Shown piece by piece: positions 24,575-31,823 of a stretch of DNA of 34,922 nt. Position numbers and translations under genes: made by a program. The stretch covers positions 1 through 34,922 of the forward strand of contig ONDJ01000023.1 in assembly GCA_900316575.1 (NCBI GenBank), in the 5' to 3' direction. Numbering within the stretch: the stretch's first letter is position 1; every line of letters begins with the position of its first letter. This DNA comes from an uncultured Prevotellaceae bacterium. GTDB taxonomy: Bacteria; Bacteroidota; Bacteroidia; Bacteroidales; Bacteroidaceae. The notes beneath the pieces are model-generated. The model saw only the letters and a list, made by a program, of their open reading frames with translations. It was not told the origin of the DNA and did no database searches.

Positions 24575-26740
24575 TATTAAAGAAAATTAAATGGATTCCA
24601 TTTAGCTGTTTCTAAGGGTCAAAGATACTAATTTGTAAGCAATTCACAACACAACGACTTCGCCAATTACGCCCTCTGCAGCTGTTTCTAAGGGTCAAAG
24701 ATACTAATTTGTAAGCAATTCACAACTATTAAATGAACCTTGATTTAGGTTCATTTGCTGTTTCTAAGGGTCAAAGATACTAATTTGTAAGCAATTCACA
24801 ACTACCACCACGCGCGCCCGAAACGCCAAACCGCTGTTTCTAAGGGTCAAAGATACTAATTTGTAAGCAATTCACAACTACACCCTTGCAGATGCTCTTT
24901 CGTTTCGGCTGTTTCTAAGGGTCAAAGATACTAATTTGTAAGCAATTCACAACTTTTGCCATTATATTCAATAAATAGCTTGGCTGTTTCTAAGGGTCAA
25001 AGATACTAATTTGTAAGCAATTCACAACTACGAAAAGAAACAAGCGCGTGAAATTCTCGCTGTTTCTAAGGGTCAAAGATACTAATTTGTAAGCAATTCA
25101 CAACATATGCGCAGGATATGCGTTTAACAGCGGGGCTGTTTCTAAGGGTCAAAGATACTAATTTGTAAGCAATTCACAACTATCTTCCTACGTATTACTC
25201 GTTCGTGACCGCTGTTTCTAAGGGTCAAAGATACTAATTTGTAAGCAATTCACAACATCACAGACGTGCTAACAGCGTTTGTAAAAGCTGTTTCTAAGGG
25301 TCAAAGATACTAATTTGTAAGCAATTCACAACAAAATTGTTCTTCACTATATTCATGAGGTTGCTGTTTCTAAGGGTCAAAGATACTAATTTGTAAGCAA
25401 TTCACAACCAGAGGGCAGATCTACAGTAATGCGAAGAGCTGTTTCTAAGGGTCAAAGATACTAATTTGTAAGCAATTCACAACCTTCACTGCGAAGTTCA
25501 GCTTCAAAGGCGGCTGTTTCTAAGGGTCAAAGATACTAATTTGTAAGCAATTCACAACTAACTATGTAAATCAGAATGATGATAGGGAGCTGTTTCTAAG
25601 GGTCAAAGATACTAATTTGTAAGCAATTCACAACACAAACATGGAAAATAATTGGCTAAATTCGCTGTTTCTAAGGGTCAAAGATACTAATTTGTAAGCA
25701 ATTCACAACGACGGCTCTTTGCATTCGCCGCCGTTAAGTGCTGTTTCTAAGGGTCAAAGATACTAATTTGTAAGCAATTCACAACGCAAGCAGCACTCGC
25801 AAAGGCTCAAGCATGCTGTTTCTAAGGGTCAAAGATACTAATTTGTAAGCAATTCACAACTAAGTCTTTGTTTTTGCCCAACGCTCAAAGGCTGTTTCTA
25901 AGGGTCAAAGATACTAATTTGTAAGCAATTCACAACCACGGCTTATGCCTAATTTCGCGGCAATAGGCTGTTTCTAAGGGTCAAAGATACTAATTTGTAA
26001 GCAATTCACAACAGACCCATGCTCGTCACCGTACTCGGTATGCTGTTTCTAAGGGTCAAAGATACTAATTTGTAAGCAATTCACAACATTGCTTGAAATA
26101 CAACGAGAGCGCGAAATGCTGTTTCTAAGGGTCAAAGATACTAATTTGTAAGCAATTCACAACAATCAACGCGAAGCCATGAAGACGCAGTTGCTGTTTC
26201 TAAGGGTCAAAGATACTAATTTGTAAGCAATTCACAACTCTTTAGTAGTATAGGAATTAGGGTATTCGGCTGTTTCTAAGGGTCAAAGATACTAATTTGT
26301 AAGCAATTCACAACTCTTGAAGCAAGCGAAGCTCAACGCGGCAAGCTGTTTCTAAGGGTCAAAGATACTAATTTGTAAGCAATTCACAACCTTTGCCACG
26401 TCTATTATAGGCATGACGCGGCTGTTTCTAAGGGTCAAAGATACTAATTTGTAAGCAATTCACAACTACATTAAATTTTGTCACTTTTCAAGGTTAGCTG
26501 TTTCTAAGGGTCAAAGATACTAATTTGTAAGCAATTCACAACCTATTGGCCGCTAATGCCGTCAACCAATGAGCTGTTTCTAAGGGTCAAAGATACTAAT
26601 TTGTAAGCAATTCACAACCAAAGAATGGTTATGATCAAACAACTATTCGCTGTTTCTAAGGGTCAAAGATACTAATTTGTAAGCAATTCACAACTTGCAT
26701 TTTCAGGCGTGTGTTTATAGACTCCGCTGTTTCTAAGGGT

Positions 26741-26770
26741 CAAAGATACTAATTTGTAAGCAATTCACAA
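26741..26770 (-). promoter_or_regulatory. Repeat-embedded promoter (first of 30 in transcription order)
   Basis: In the repeat at 26726-26771, read on the minus strand, TTG (26768-26770), 19 bases and TATCTTTG (26741-26748) fit the Bacteroidetes promoter. The start would fall about 10 nt before the spacer. The other 29 repeats carry the same motif at the same place. Confidence 0.65.
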
Positions 26771-26803
26771 CCCTTTAAGCCAAAATACTCCACATATTAC
26801 TCC

Positions 26804-28972
26804 CTAAGTTTTCCGACTTTCGAGAACCAGACGCAAGTAACCCCAATCTAAATCGCCAGGTATTCGAGCCTTCACATCGGCAAGCGGAGCGTCATCGCCC
26901 AAAAGATCAAAAGCGGCATTTATGATTTGTAGCAGTTGAGGCGGAAGAATTTCTTTGATCTTGATATCGCCAGAAGCCACAAACCGCTGCAAGTGATTAC
27001 AAATCGTGCCAACCGTAAAACCACGACTCTTAGCGATCTCGCCTATTGAAAGTCCATTTACAAACAAATCATAGGAAATATCCCACGTCTTGGGCTTTGG
27101 TTCCTTTGCCTTTGTTGCCTTTTTAGCACGCTTTCGGCTAAGGCGTCCTTCATCTAAAGCATCGAGCATAGCCGTCTGTTTTGCCTTGAGGAATGTCGTG
27201 GGGTCAAAACCTTTTTCAGCAATAGTGTTGAGCAAATAGAGACGCGCCAGCCATTGTTGACGCAAATCTGGCAAACGACTTTGCAGAAGTTTCATAGCCT
27301 GTTTGTTTTCGCTTTTTACATCCTTGGTCAAGCGTATTGGATCTGAGAGAATTTCTTCTAATTTATTCTTAAAATAATCAGCAGCAGCCACCACACGCTT
27401 TCGAAAATCCTCCTGCTGAATCATTGATATGGCCAACTCTGCAATTTTTTTCTCCCATTTACGAGCCACTTCCACCACTTCCAAGCGAAGCCGCTCCGTC
27501 GCCTGCAGGTGTCGCTGGTACAACGGTGCAAATTTGCGAGAGAGGTATTCAGAAAACACACGCACCACACCCTCCTCTGCTTGCCATATCGGCTGCATAT
27601 CAAAAAGTTCTGTGAGCAAATGACGCTCGTATTCCTGTTTCAAGATAGGAAGCTGTGTCATCATTGCTGCCGACGGATCTTGCTGCCCAAGCATATAACG
27701 ATCCACACGCCCGTCGTTAATGATAGCGCTCAGAGGTATCGGCTCTGAAAGCACCAATCCATCGAGCGAACGCAAACGGCTCAAAGCCACATAGGCCTGC
27801 CCAGGAGCAAATGAATGGCCAGCGTCAACAATAGCACGGTCAAATGTAAGTCCCTGACTCTTGTGAATAGTAACAGACCACGCCAAGCGCAACGGATATT
27901 GGCTGAACGTACCTAGCACCTCCGACTCAATCTCACGCGTCTTCTCATTCAAAGCATAGCGCGTATTCTCCCATTGCACAACATCTACCTCAATCAACGA
28001 GTCACTTCCTTGAGGAGTCACCACAATACGATCTTCAGAAAGCTCTGTTACACACCCAATCAAACCATTATAGTACGCACCATTATTCGTATCGTTCTTG
28101 ATAAACATCACCTGCGCACCCTCCTTCAAACAAAGCGTCGCTTCTGTAGGAAAAGAAGTTTCAGGAAAAGTGCCCTCCACTTTCGCCTTAAACTCAACCA
28201 TACGCGACGGAAGACGCATCAACTCCTGTTCATTGAAGCGAGAAGCCATATGATTGTGCGTAGTCAAACGAATATAGCCTTCTCCAGGCTTAGGGATAAA
28301 ACCTGGCTTATACCGCGAATTTAACAGAGATAAATCAGATTCCGAAAGATGTCCCGTGCGAACATGATTTAGCAATTCTACAAACTGCAACTCTTGTTGA
28401 CGATAAACATGCGAAAGCTCTACCGTCACATATTGAATCTGCCGCAAAGCATTCGAACTAAAAAAGTATGGCGTTTCGTAATAACACTTGATAAGCCCCT
28501 CCTCTTCAGGAGTAACAACAGGCGTAAGCTGAGCTAAGTCACCTATCATCAGCAACTGCACACCGCCAAAAGGCCTATGATGGTCGCGATAACGACGCAA
28601 CACATAGTCAATCGCATCAAGCAAATCACAGCGCACCATCGAAATCTCATCAATAATCAGCAAATCAAGCGAAGCAATAATCTTGCGTTTATCCCTACCA
28701 AAGTCATATTTACTCTTCAATTCAGCCCCAGGAACAAACGGCGAAAGCGAAAGTTGAAAAAAAGAATGTATCGTCACACCCCCAGCATTTATCGCAGCAA
28801 CGCCCGTCGGCGCAACAACAACTACACGTTTCCGAGTCCTCGCCACCAAGTCGTGCAAAAATGTAGTTTTACCCGTACCCGCCTTGCCTGTTAGAAAAAC
28901 ACTAATACCCGTATATTCCACAAACTCCCACGCTACGCGGCGCTCCTTGTTGATATCTACAACTTTTTCCAT
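26804..28972 (-). CDS. Pif1/RecD-like helicase with C-terminal helix-turn-helix
   Basis: This 722-residue protein has a superfamily 1B helicase core: Walker A TGKAGTGKTTF (residues 28-38), VAPTGVAAINAGG, Walker B LLIIDEIS (about 104-111), GDLAQLTPVV, and late motifs SVTIHKSQGLTFDRAIVDAG and YVALSRLRSLDGLVLS. The last 100 residues (WDISYDLFVNGLSIGEIAKS, TVGTICNHLQRF) look like the helix-turn-helix domain also found at RecQ C-termini. Such enzymes unwind DNA 5' to 3' in genome maintenance, including G-quadruplex and fork processing. The ATG at 28972 was chosen over an upstream TTG for its normal N-terminus. It is read towards the CRISPR array and its stop lies 32 bp from the first repeat, with no terminator between, so read-through could feed the array. 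There is no sign that it is a Cas protein. Confidence 0.9.
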   Translation of the reverse strand: MEKVVDINKERRVAWEFVEYTGISVFLTGKAGTGKTTFLHDLVARTRKRVVVVAPTGVAAINAGGVTIHSFFQLSLSPFVPGAELKSKYDFGRDKRKIIASLDLLIIDEISMVRCDLLDAIDYVLRRYRDHHRPFGGVQLLMIGDLAQLTPVVTPEEEGLIKCYYETPYFFSSNALRQIQYVTVELSHVYRQQELQFVELLNHVRTGHLSESDLSLLNSRYKPGFIPKPGEGYIRLTTHNHMASRFNEQELMRLPSRMVEFKAKVEGTFPETSFPTEATLCLKEGAQVMFIKNDTNNGAYYNGLIGCVTELSEDRIVVTPQGSDSLIEVDVVQWENTRYALNEKTREIESEVLGTFSQYPLRLAWSVTIHKSQGLTFDRAIVDAGHSFAPGQAYVALSRLRSLDGLVLSEPIPLSAIINDGRVDRYMLGQQDPSAAMMTQLPILKQEYERHLLTELFDMQPIWQAEEGVVRVFSEYLSRKFAPLYQRHLQATERLRLEVVEVARKWEKKIAELAISMIQQEDFRKRVVAAADYFKNKLEEILSDPIRLTKDVKSENKQAMKLLQSRLPDLRQQWLARLYLLNTIAEKGFDPTTFLKAKQTAMLDALDEGRLSRKRAKKATKAKEPKPKTWDISYDLFVNGLSIGEIAKSRGFTVGTICNHLQRFVASGDIKIKEILPPQLLQIINAAFDLLGDDAPLADVKARIPGDLDWGYLRLVLESRKT

Positions 28973-28991
28973 AGCCTTCAATCTTTGTAAA

Positions 28992-29025
28992 CAAAAAAAC
29001 ACGGATAGTAAAACGCTACCCGTGT
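28992..29025 (-). terminator. Terminator after tRNA-Thr
   Basis: On the minus strand ACACGGGTAG and CTATCCGTGT form a stem with one mismatch, followed by seven T residues. It lies between tRNA-Thr and the helicase start. Confidence 0.8.
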
Positions 29026-29039
29026 CAACATTTCTTGAG

Positions 29040-29113
29040 AGCCTCTTGTCGGATTCGAACCAACGACCCCGAGATTACAAATCACGTGCTCTGGCCAACT
29101 GAGCTAAAGAGGC
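29040..29113 (-). tRNA. tRNA-Thr (anticodon UGU)
   Basis: A full cloverleaf can be drawn on the minus strand: acceptor GCCTCTT/AAGAGGC, D-arm GCTCAGTTGGCCAGAGC, anticodon loop TTTGTAA giving anticodon TGT, and T-arm GTTGGTTCGAATCCGAC. The anticodon stem has one U-U mismatch in the middle. CCA is not encoded. Confidence 0.95.
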
Positions 29114-29233
29114 GGGTGGGTAAGCTCTCTGCATCGCGCCGCTACAACCAACTACCTTTGCTGCGGTCAAGCCCTGGAGGATTTGAAGGGAGCTGGCCGT
29201 GCAGCACTTACCCGTTTTGTCGTTTTGACGATG

Positions 29234-29265
29234 CAAAAGTATGTCAAGAAATCCATCCAAACAAA
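29234..29265 (-). promoter_or_regulatory. tRNA-Thr promoter
   Basis: On the minus strand TTTG (29262-29265), 20 bases and TACTTTTG (29234-29241). The start near 29227 leaves a precursor leader of about 110 nt before the tRNA. Confidence 0.65.
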
Positions 29266-29293
29266 TTTTTAAGCAGAAAAAAAACTCTTTTTA

Positions 29294-29324
29294 TTTGCAC
29301 GTAAGCAATTTTAGTCTAACTTTG
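29294..29324 (+). promoter_or_regulatory. tRNA-Lys promoter
   Basis: TTTG (29294-29297), 19 bases and TAACTTTG (29317-29324), an exact consensus match about 46 bp before the tRNA. Confidence 0.8.
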
Positions 29325-29369
29325 CACCCGCAAAAAGCAATACAAAAGCTTTTTCAAACAACATACAGA

Positions 29370-29442
29370 GATCCGCTAGCTCAGTTGGTAGAGCACAACA
29401 CTTTTAATGTTGGGGTCTTGGGTTCGAGCCCCAAGCGGATCA
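29370..29442 (+). tRNA. tRNA-Lys (anticodon UUU)
   Basis: Acceptor GATCCGC/GCGGATC, D-arm GCTCAGTTGGTAGAGC, anticodon stem CAACA/TGTTG with loop CTTTTAA giving anticodon TTT, and T-arm TTGGGTTCGAGCCCCAA. Discriminator base A; CCA is not encoded. Confidence 0.97.
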
Positions 29443-29476
29443 CAAAGTGATGCCAACGGAATCACGAAAACACTTC

Positions 29477-29522
29477 AAAGCAAAACAAGAACAAAGCACT
29501 ATCTTGTTTTGCTTTTCCTTTA
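29477..29522 (+). terminator. tRNA-Lys terminator
   Basis: AAAGCAAAACAAGA pairs perfectly (14 bp) with TCTTGTTTTGCTTT, followed by TCCTTT. Confidence 0.8.
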
Positions 29523-29560
29523 TAAATCAAGGACATACACTGCAACTTCTTGAAAATTGG

Positions 29561-29622
29561 GGGTCAGCGGCTAAAGTCGGTTGGTAAGGTGCGCCTTACC
29601 AACCGACTTTAGCCGCTGACCC
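29561..29622. repeat. 62-bp palindrome made of two IS ends
   Basis: Two perfect 29-bp arms surround a 4-base loop (TGCG). The right 35 bp (29588-29622) are identical to the IS right end at 31451-31485. It looks like an IS that lost its whole interior, leaving both inverted repeats. Confidence 0.85.
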
Positions 29623-29721
29623 GGAACTCACCCCTGCGCAACTTGCCTATATCTACCAACTCCTCGGCAATGGCATAGCGATGGACAATACTATCTTCTA
29701 TGCCTTTATGTACTGCGCCCG
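29623..29721 (+). repeat. 99-bp direct repeat, copy A
   Basis: GGAACTCACCCCTGCGCAAC onwards is identical to 30976-31074. It begins exactly at the end of the IS palindrome. Confidence 0.9.
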
Positions 29722-29935
29722 TCTGCATATCATTAAGGCGCAAGACGAAGAAGTGGTCATTGTCAGCCACTGGCGCAAAGCATATCCCGTGAAGCGTAAC
29801 GACCTACTCCTTGCTGCACAGACGATGGACTTCATCGACAACTTGCCCACGTATAAATCTTCGTCTAAATACGAAGCCGACCAGTTTAAAGCCTATGAAA
29901 ATAAACGCGACGACAGCTGCTATTTCTTTGGATAG
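29624..29935 (+). pseudogene. 3' part of a broken gene of unknown function
   Basis: The frame reads ELTPAQLAYIYQLLGNGIAM and DNTIFYAFMYCARLHIIKAQ onwards, through an acidic/basic middle (EEVVIVSHWRKAYPVKRND) to a stop at 29935 after DDSCYFFG. It has no start of its own: the sequence begins at the IS palindrome. Its first 33 residues are duplicated in the fusion at 30851-31447, which supplies a possible 5' half. Together they would make a protein of about 145 residues. I do not recognise the family, though short proteins with a SWxELTxxQL start occur in Bacteroidetes. An internal ATG at 29681 could give an 84-residue product, but this is more likely a fragment. Confidence 0.6.
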
Positions 29936-29996
29936 TTTGTAAATTTGCAGGCGAAATCCTATTCGTTAAATCGGAATTTGGCAAACATTTATATTT

Positions 29997-30851
29997 ATGA
30001 AAGATATTATCATTTATACCTCAGAACGGCTACGTATATCACCAAAAACAGCAAGTGTAGCAGAATCTATTTCTGCCGCTCTATCCAAGTTGAACGTAGA
30101 ACACCGAGAGTTATCTAATAATCAAAATTATTGGTGTCGGGATTATATGCCTGTAATGATTTTCAGTGATGGCACTTACTCTAAATTCAGATATAATCCA
30201 GATTATTTAGTTGAATGCAAGACGTACCATAAGACTATAGTCAATCAGGATGAAGTTTGTAAGGGTCTGCATCTATTTACTCCAACTAATATGAATATCA
30301 TATTTGATGGAGGAAACTATGTGAGATGTGGCAATAAGGTTATTATGACGGATAAGATTTTCAGCGAAAATCCCCAATGGTCGGCTCTTGAACTTTTGCA
30401 GCATCTAAAAGATTCCTTGTGTGCTGAAGAAATAATACTTTTACCCTGGGACATGAAAGACTTCTGCGGACACTCAGATGGAATGGTTGCACCTCTGGAT
30501 GATAATCGAATACTTTTGAATGGATGTTGGAAAAACAAAGCCAAAAAATTTCATAACAGACTCTTAAAAATCCTTGAAGCTAAATTCGATGTTGTTCAAC
30601 TCGATTTAGACTGTAAAGAAGATAAGGATTCATGGTGCTATCTGAATTTTTTAAGAGTGAGCAATGGTATATTACTTCCATGTCTTTCTGAAAATAAAGA
30701 TAGCGAGAGCGATATTGCAGCTTTGAATTTTTTTAAAAAACTTTTCCCAGATTTGAAGATTATCCCCATTTATGCAAAACCTTTGATAAAAGAAGGCGGT
30801 GCACTGCATTGTGTAACATGGGAATATATTGCAAAAAAGAAGGAGATTTAA
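29997..30851 (+). CDS. Agmatine deiminase / peptidylarginine deiminase family protein
   Basis: This 284-residue protein has the full guanidine-modifying active site: WCRDYMPV (Trp46, Arg48, Asp49), FDGGNYV (Asp104, Gly105, Gly106, Asn107), CGHSDGMV (His159, Asp161) and GGALHCVTWE with the nucleophile Cys272. Agmatine deiminases turn agmatine into N-carbamoylputrescine plus ammonia; PPAD relatives act on peptidyl-arginine. There is no signal peptide and it is shorter than usual (agmatine deiminases are about 340-370 residues), so the substrate is open. No carbamoylputrescine amidase gene is nearby. The gene is clearly AT-richer than its neighbours (30% GC in a 60-base sample at 30541) and lies between IS relics, which suggests transfer. 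Its stop overlaps the next ATG (TAATG), preceded by AAGGAG, an SD-like site unusual for this phylum. Confidence 0.83.
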   Translation: MKDIIIYTSERLRISPKTASVAESISAALSKLNVEHRELSNNQNYWCRDYMPVMIFSDGTYSKFRYNPDYLVECKTYHKTIVNQDEVCKGLHLFTPTNMNIIFDGGNYVRCGNKVIMTDKIFSENPQWSALELLQHLKDSLCAEEIILLPWDMKDFCGHSDGMVAPLDDNRILLNGCWKNKAKKFHNRLLKILEAKFDVVQLDLDCKEDKDSWCYLNFLRVSNGILLPCLSENKDSESDIAALNFFKKLFPDLKIIPIYAKPLIKEGGALHCVTWEYIAKKKEI

Positions 30852-30909
30852 TGAAAAGTAAATTCCAATTTTTAGCACATCGTCCTGCACGTGTCTTTTT
30901 ATACCCATC

Positions 30910-30948
30910 AATGCTTCCGTACTTTCGCAGTATGGAAGCATTTTCTTT
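30910..30948 (+). terminator. Possible terminator after the deiminase gene
   Basis: AATGCTTCC and GGAAGCATT form a 9-bp stem with an inner ACT/AGT, followed by TTCTTTAT. It sits inside the chimeric frame and suggests the deiminase transcript ends here. Confidence 0.55.
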
Positions 30949-30975
30949 ATCTATAAACGTGCCCACGAGTTGGCA

Positions 30976-31074
30976 GGAACTCACCCCTGCGCAACTTGCC
31001 TATATCTACCAACTCCTCGGCAATGGCATAGCGATGGACAATACTATCTTCTATGCCTTTATGTACTGCGCCCG
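30976..31074 (+). repeat. 99-bp direct repeat, copy B
   Basis: Identical to 29623-29721. It ends exactly where the transposase-derived sequence begins. Confidence 0.9.
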
Positions 31075-31450
31075 CAAGACGAAATGGAATGAGCAGCAGC
31101 GGGCAAGGGCTAAAATCCTGTTTCGTATGTTTCCTTGCTTAGAACAAGCCTATAACATCTACCTTGAACTCATTGATATTTTTAACAAAAAGTCCATACC
31201 ATCCGCAGCAAGGTTGAACTTGGCAAGATGGTACAACAAAGTTGAGCTGTTCAACGATGAAGGCTTCAGTAAAGTAACAGAAACCTTCGAGAACCACAAC
31301 GAAACCATAATCAACTACTTTGAGGACAGACTCACAAACGCATCAGCAGAATCGTTCAACGCCAAAATCAAAGCACTCAGAAGTCAGTTCAGAGGCGTCG
31401 GAGATATAAAATTCTTTATGTTTAGATTAGCCACTCTTTATTCCTGATAG

Positions 31451-31485
31451 GGTGCGCCTTACCAACCGACTTTAGCCGCTGACCC
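31451..31485. repeat. IS right inverted repeat
   Basis: A 35-bp stretch ending TTTAGCCGCTGACCC is identical to 29588-29622. It follows the transposase stop codon, as expected for an IS right end. Confidence 0.85.
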
Positions 31486-31519
31486 TGATTTATTGCCGTA
31501 TGTTGCTCACTTTGAGGTA

Positions 31520-31546
31520 CAAAAAAACGGAACGTTGAAATTCCGT
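31520..31546 (-). terminator. tRNA-Glu terminator
   Basis: On the minus strand ACGGAA, an 8-base loop and TTCCGT are followed by seven T residues. Confidence 0.75.
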
Positions 31547-31562
31547 CTAATTGTCCTTTTTG

Positions 31563-31634
31563 TAGCGCCTACGGGAATCGAACCCGTGTTCCATGCGTGA
31601 GAGGCATGTGTCCTAGCCGCTAGACGAAAGCGCC
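31563..31634 (-). tRNA. tRNA-Glu (anticodon CUC)
   Basis: On the minus strand: acceptor GGCGCTT/AGGCGCT (with two G-U pairs, one at position 1-72), anticodon stem CATGC/GCATG with loop CTCTCAC giving anticodon CTC, and T-arm ACGGGTTCGATTCCCGT. CCA is not encoded. The wobble pair at the top of the acceptor is slightly unusual. Confidence 0.93.
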
Positions 31635-31687
31635 GTTTTGGTTTTATTATAAATGATTGGCCGTTTTGGTTTTATTATAAATGATTG
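31632..31687. repeat. Tandem 28-bp duplication at the 5' edge of tRNA-Glu
   Basis: GCCGTTTTGGTTTTATTATA followed by AATGATTG is present twice head to tail. The first copy includes the first three bases of the tRNA gene, so the precursor leader carries a second copy of that edge. Confidence 0.9.
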
Positions 31688-31706
31688 TCAATGCTTTTTC
31701 ATTGAC
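31687..31706 (-). other. Hairpin at the predicted 5' end of the tRNA-Glu precursor
   Basis: GTCAATG and CATTGAC (7 bp) surround a 6-base loop, at or just after the start predicted from the promoter at 31711-31741. Confidence 0.5.
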
Positions 31707-31710
31707 GATG

Positions 31711-31741
31711 CAAAAGTATATAAAAGTTTGAACGCGCCAAA
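31711..31741 (-). promoter_or_regulatory. tRNA-Glu promoter
   Basis: On the minus strand TTTG (31738-31741), 19 bases and TACTTTTG (31711-31718), an exact consensus match. Confidence 0.8.
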
Positions 31742-31823
31742 GTTTTGTTCTTCTTTTTTAAGTAATGGAAAGGAATTCTTTTAATATAGGCGTATCTTGA
31801 TGCTTAGGGTTACCAAGAGAACT

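Larger units (their letters stand above)
24511..26771 (-). CRISPR. Type II-C CRISPR array, 30 repeats and 29 spacers
   Basis: Thirty copies of a 46-bp repeat were located, starting at 24511 and ending at 26771. All look identical. On the minus (crRNA) strand the repeat starts GTTGTGAATTGCTTAC and ends TTAGAAACAGC; the first 23 nt pair with the tracrRNA anti-repeat, which sets the crRNA strand as minus. Spacers are 29-31 bp (mostly 30), except the cas2-side one, which is 48 bp because 18 bp are duplicated. No base next to the repeat is conserved, so 46 bp is the true length. Inside each repeat, positions 2-4 (TTG) and 24-31 (TATCTTTG) with 19 bases between make a Bacteroidetes promoter reading into the next spacer. 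The 5' side of the array is only 32 bp from the helicase stop codon. Confidence 0.98.
30851..31447 (+). pseudogene. Chimeric ORF: 5' gene fragment fused to the C-terminus of an ISL3-like transposase
   Basis: The first 75 residues (starting MKSKFQFLAHRPARVFLYPS, then SLSINVPTSWQELTPAQLAY up to FMYCAR) belong to the same gene as the fragment at 29624-29935. From 31075 the frame continues in phase as a transposase C-terminus (KTKWNEQQRARAKILFRMFP, ARWYNKVELF and the terminal NASAESFNAKIKALRSQFRG), typical of ISL3-group DDE transposases in Bacteroidetes. The N-terminal DNA-binding part and first catalytic residues are absent, so no active transposase is made. A terminator-like hairpin (30910-30948) lies inside the 5' part. 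The fusion follows the deiminase gene with a TAATG overlap and an AAGGAG site. The IS right end begins 3 bp after its stop. Confidence 0.7.
29561..31485. mobile_element. IS-bounded 1.9-kb segment carrying a deiminase-family gene
   Basis: The outer ends are inverted repeats of one insertion sequence: GGGTCAGCGGCTAAAGTCGG from 29561 and its complement ending at 31485. The left end is a near-empty IS relic (a 62-bp palindrome) and the right end keeps the transposase C-terminus and right IR. Between them lie a 3' gene fragment, a deiminase-family gene and a 5' gene fragment fused to the transposase. No matching 8-bp target duplication is seen (AAAATTGG left, TGATTTAT right). It may be an inactive composite or the product of several events. 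Confidence 0.55.

Noticed and set aside
26804-28972. Helicase as a new CRISPR accessory gene
   Set aside because: It is an ordinary Pif1-like housekeeping-type helicase next to tRNA genes; position beside the array is the only link.
30809-31447. A single intact transposase or phage gene
   Set aside because: Its first 75 residues duplicate another gene at 29624 and only the rest is transposase-like; the N-terminal half of a transposase is missing.
29561-31485. A recently transposed composite element with target duplications
   Set aside because: The 8 bp on either side (AAAATTGG and TGATTTAT) do not match, so recent movement as a unit is not supported.
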